Positions 38,510-38,709 of a stretch of DNA of 38,709 nucleotides are shown piece by piece (position 1 is the stretch's first letter; every line of letters begins with the position of its first letter). A model generated the notes under the pieces. The model saw nothing but the letters and a program-made list of their open reading frames with translations, was not told the DNA's origin and searched no databases. Position numbers and translations under genes: made by a program. This stretch comes from a virus, in IMG/VR virus record IMGVR_UViG_3300031972_000819, positions 1 through 38,709 of that record; one strand, 5' to 3'.

Positions 38510-38709
38510 AGTTTATATCAATATGTGCTGGTTAAGAGAAAAGGTATTTGATGATGGTGGTAGTGTAATTAACTGCGCTTTTAATGTTGAAGAATTGCAA
38601 GGACACGCTGACGATAGTGGTTGGGTTAATATGGTGATTAAAAAACGTAGAGAACCTAACGAAAAAGGGTACACTCATTACGCACAATTAGACACTTGGA
38701 AACCCACTG
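38496..38709 (+). CDS. Unknown small protein, 3' end missing
   Basis: 71 codons are present before the right edge. The product starts MTLDKVYINMCWLREKVFDD, then NCAFNVEELQGHADDSGWVN and MVIKKRREPNEKGYTHYAQL, ending TWKPT at the edge. The pattern 'V-I--FNVEEL', 'GWVN--IKKR-EP---G-TH---L-TWKP' resembles small conserved proteins near single-strand-binding genes in several phages; no function is known to me. The ATG lies inside the previous gene. The TWKP element usually falls near the C-terminus, so little should be missing. Confidence 0.55.
   Translation, partial: MTLDKVYINMCWLREKVFDDGGSVINCAFNVEELQGHADDSGWVNMVIKKRREPNEKGYTHYAQLDTWKPT

Overview
This window is a stretch of a tailed double-stranded DNA phage genome. 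It is AT-rich, densely packed, and almost entirely transcribed to the right. Both edges cut through genes. The layout is that of a lytic phage with a short-tail (podovirus-like) virion: terminase, portal, scaffold and capsid, then connector and nozzle-like proteins, a run of internal (ejected) virion proteins ending in a 2,708-residue giant, and then tail fibres. I see no tape-measure, sheath or baseplate genes, and no integrase or lysogeny repressor. Several small conserved proteins (the DUF6321-type basic protein, the tiny basic proteins beside terminase and capsid, the DUF7936-like protein) belong to families I associate with marine and aquatic phages, so an uncultured aquatic phage is the best guess. 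The host cannot be read from the sequence. Clear Shine-Dalgarno sites in front of several genes (for example before 9852, 31013, 35439 and 37386) argue against a typical Bacteroidetes host.

Region by region. 1-162 holds the start of a leftward gene with a strong ribosome binding site and higher G+C than the rest. 163-797 is non-coding and rich in palindromes, direct repeats and hairpins, and leads into the packaging genes. 798-8521 holds the small terminase candidate, four tiny proteins (three of them strongly basic), the large terminase, portal, scaffold and major capsid protein, closed by a strong hairpin. 8614-18552 holds further tiny basic genes, connector-like proteins, two related beta-rich proteins, a nozzle-like protein and internal-core proteins. 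18556-26682 is the giant internal virion protein. 26803-30197 holds the fibre and decoration genes, including a self-cleaving S74 chaperone fibre. 30198-34200 is a host-lysis region with an unusual number of small membrane proteins, a zinc-ribbon metallophosphoesterase and a GH108 endolysin. From 34272 to the right edge is the replication and recombination module: a histone-fold-like small protein, an Fe-S YqaJ/Cas4-like exonuclease, a RecT/Bet annealing protein, a winged-helix initiator, a probable helicase loader, another winged-helix protein and a chain of small unknown genes.

How it fits together. Exonuclease plus RecT would supply Red-like recombination alongside replication started by the initiator and loader; polymerase and helicase are presumably beyond the right edge. 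Terminase packages DNA through the portal into a capsid built on the scaffold. The internal proteins would be ejected to form a channel through the envelope. The small membrane proteins and GH108 enzyme would lyse the cell. Many junctions in the virion module are one-base TAATG overlaps, implying strong translational coupling.

The points most worth following up are: a 42-residue gene whose N-terminus copies that of the capsid protein before turning into a polybasic tail; a lysozyme-like segment without an evident catalytic glutamate in the giant protein; the zinc-ribbon phosphoesterase inside the lysis region; a phage-encoded histone-fold candidate; and the large inverted repeat and repeat cluster upstream of terminase.
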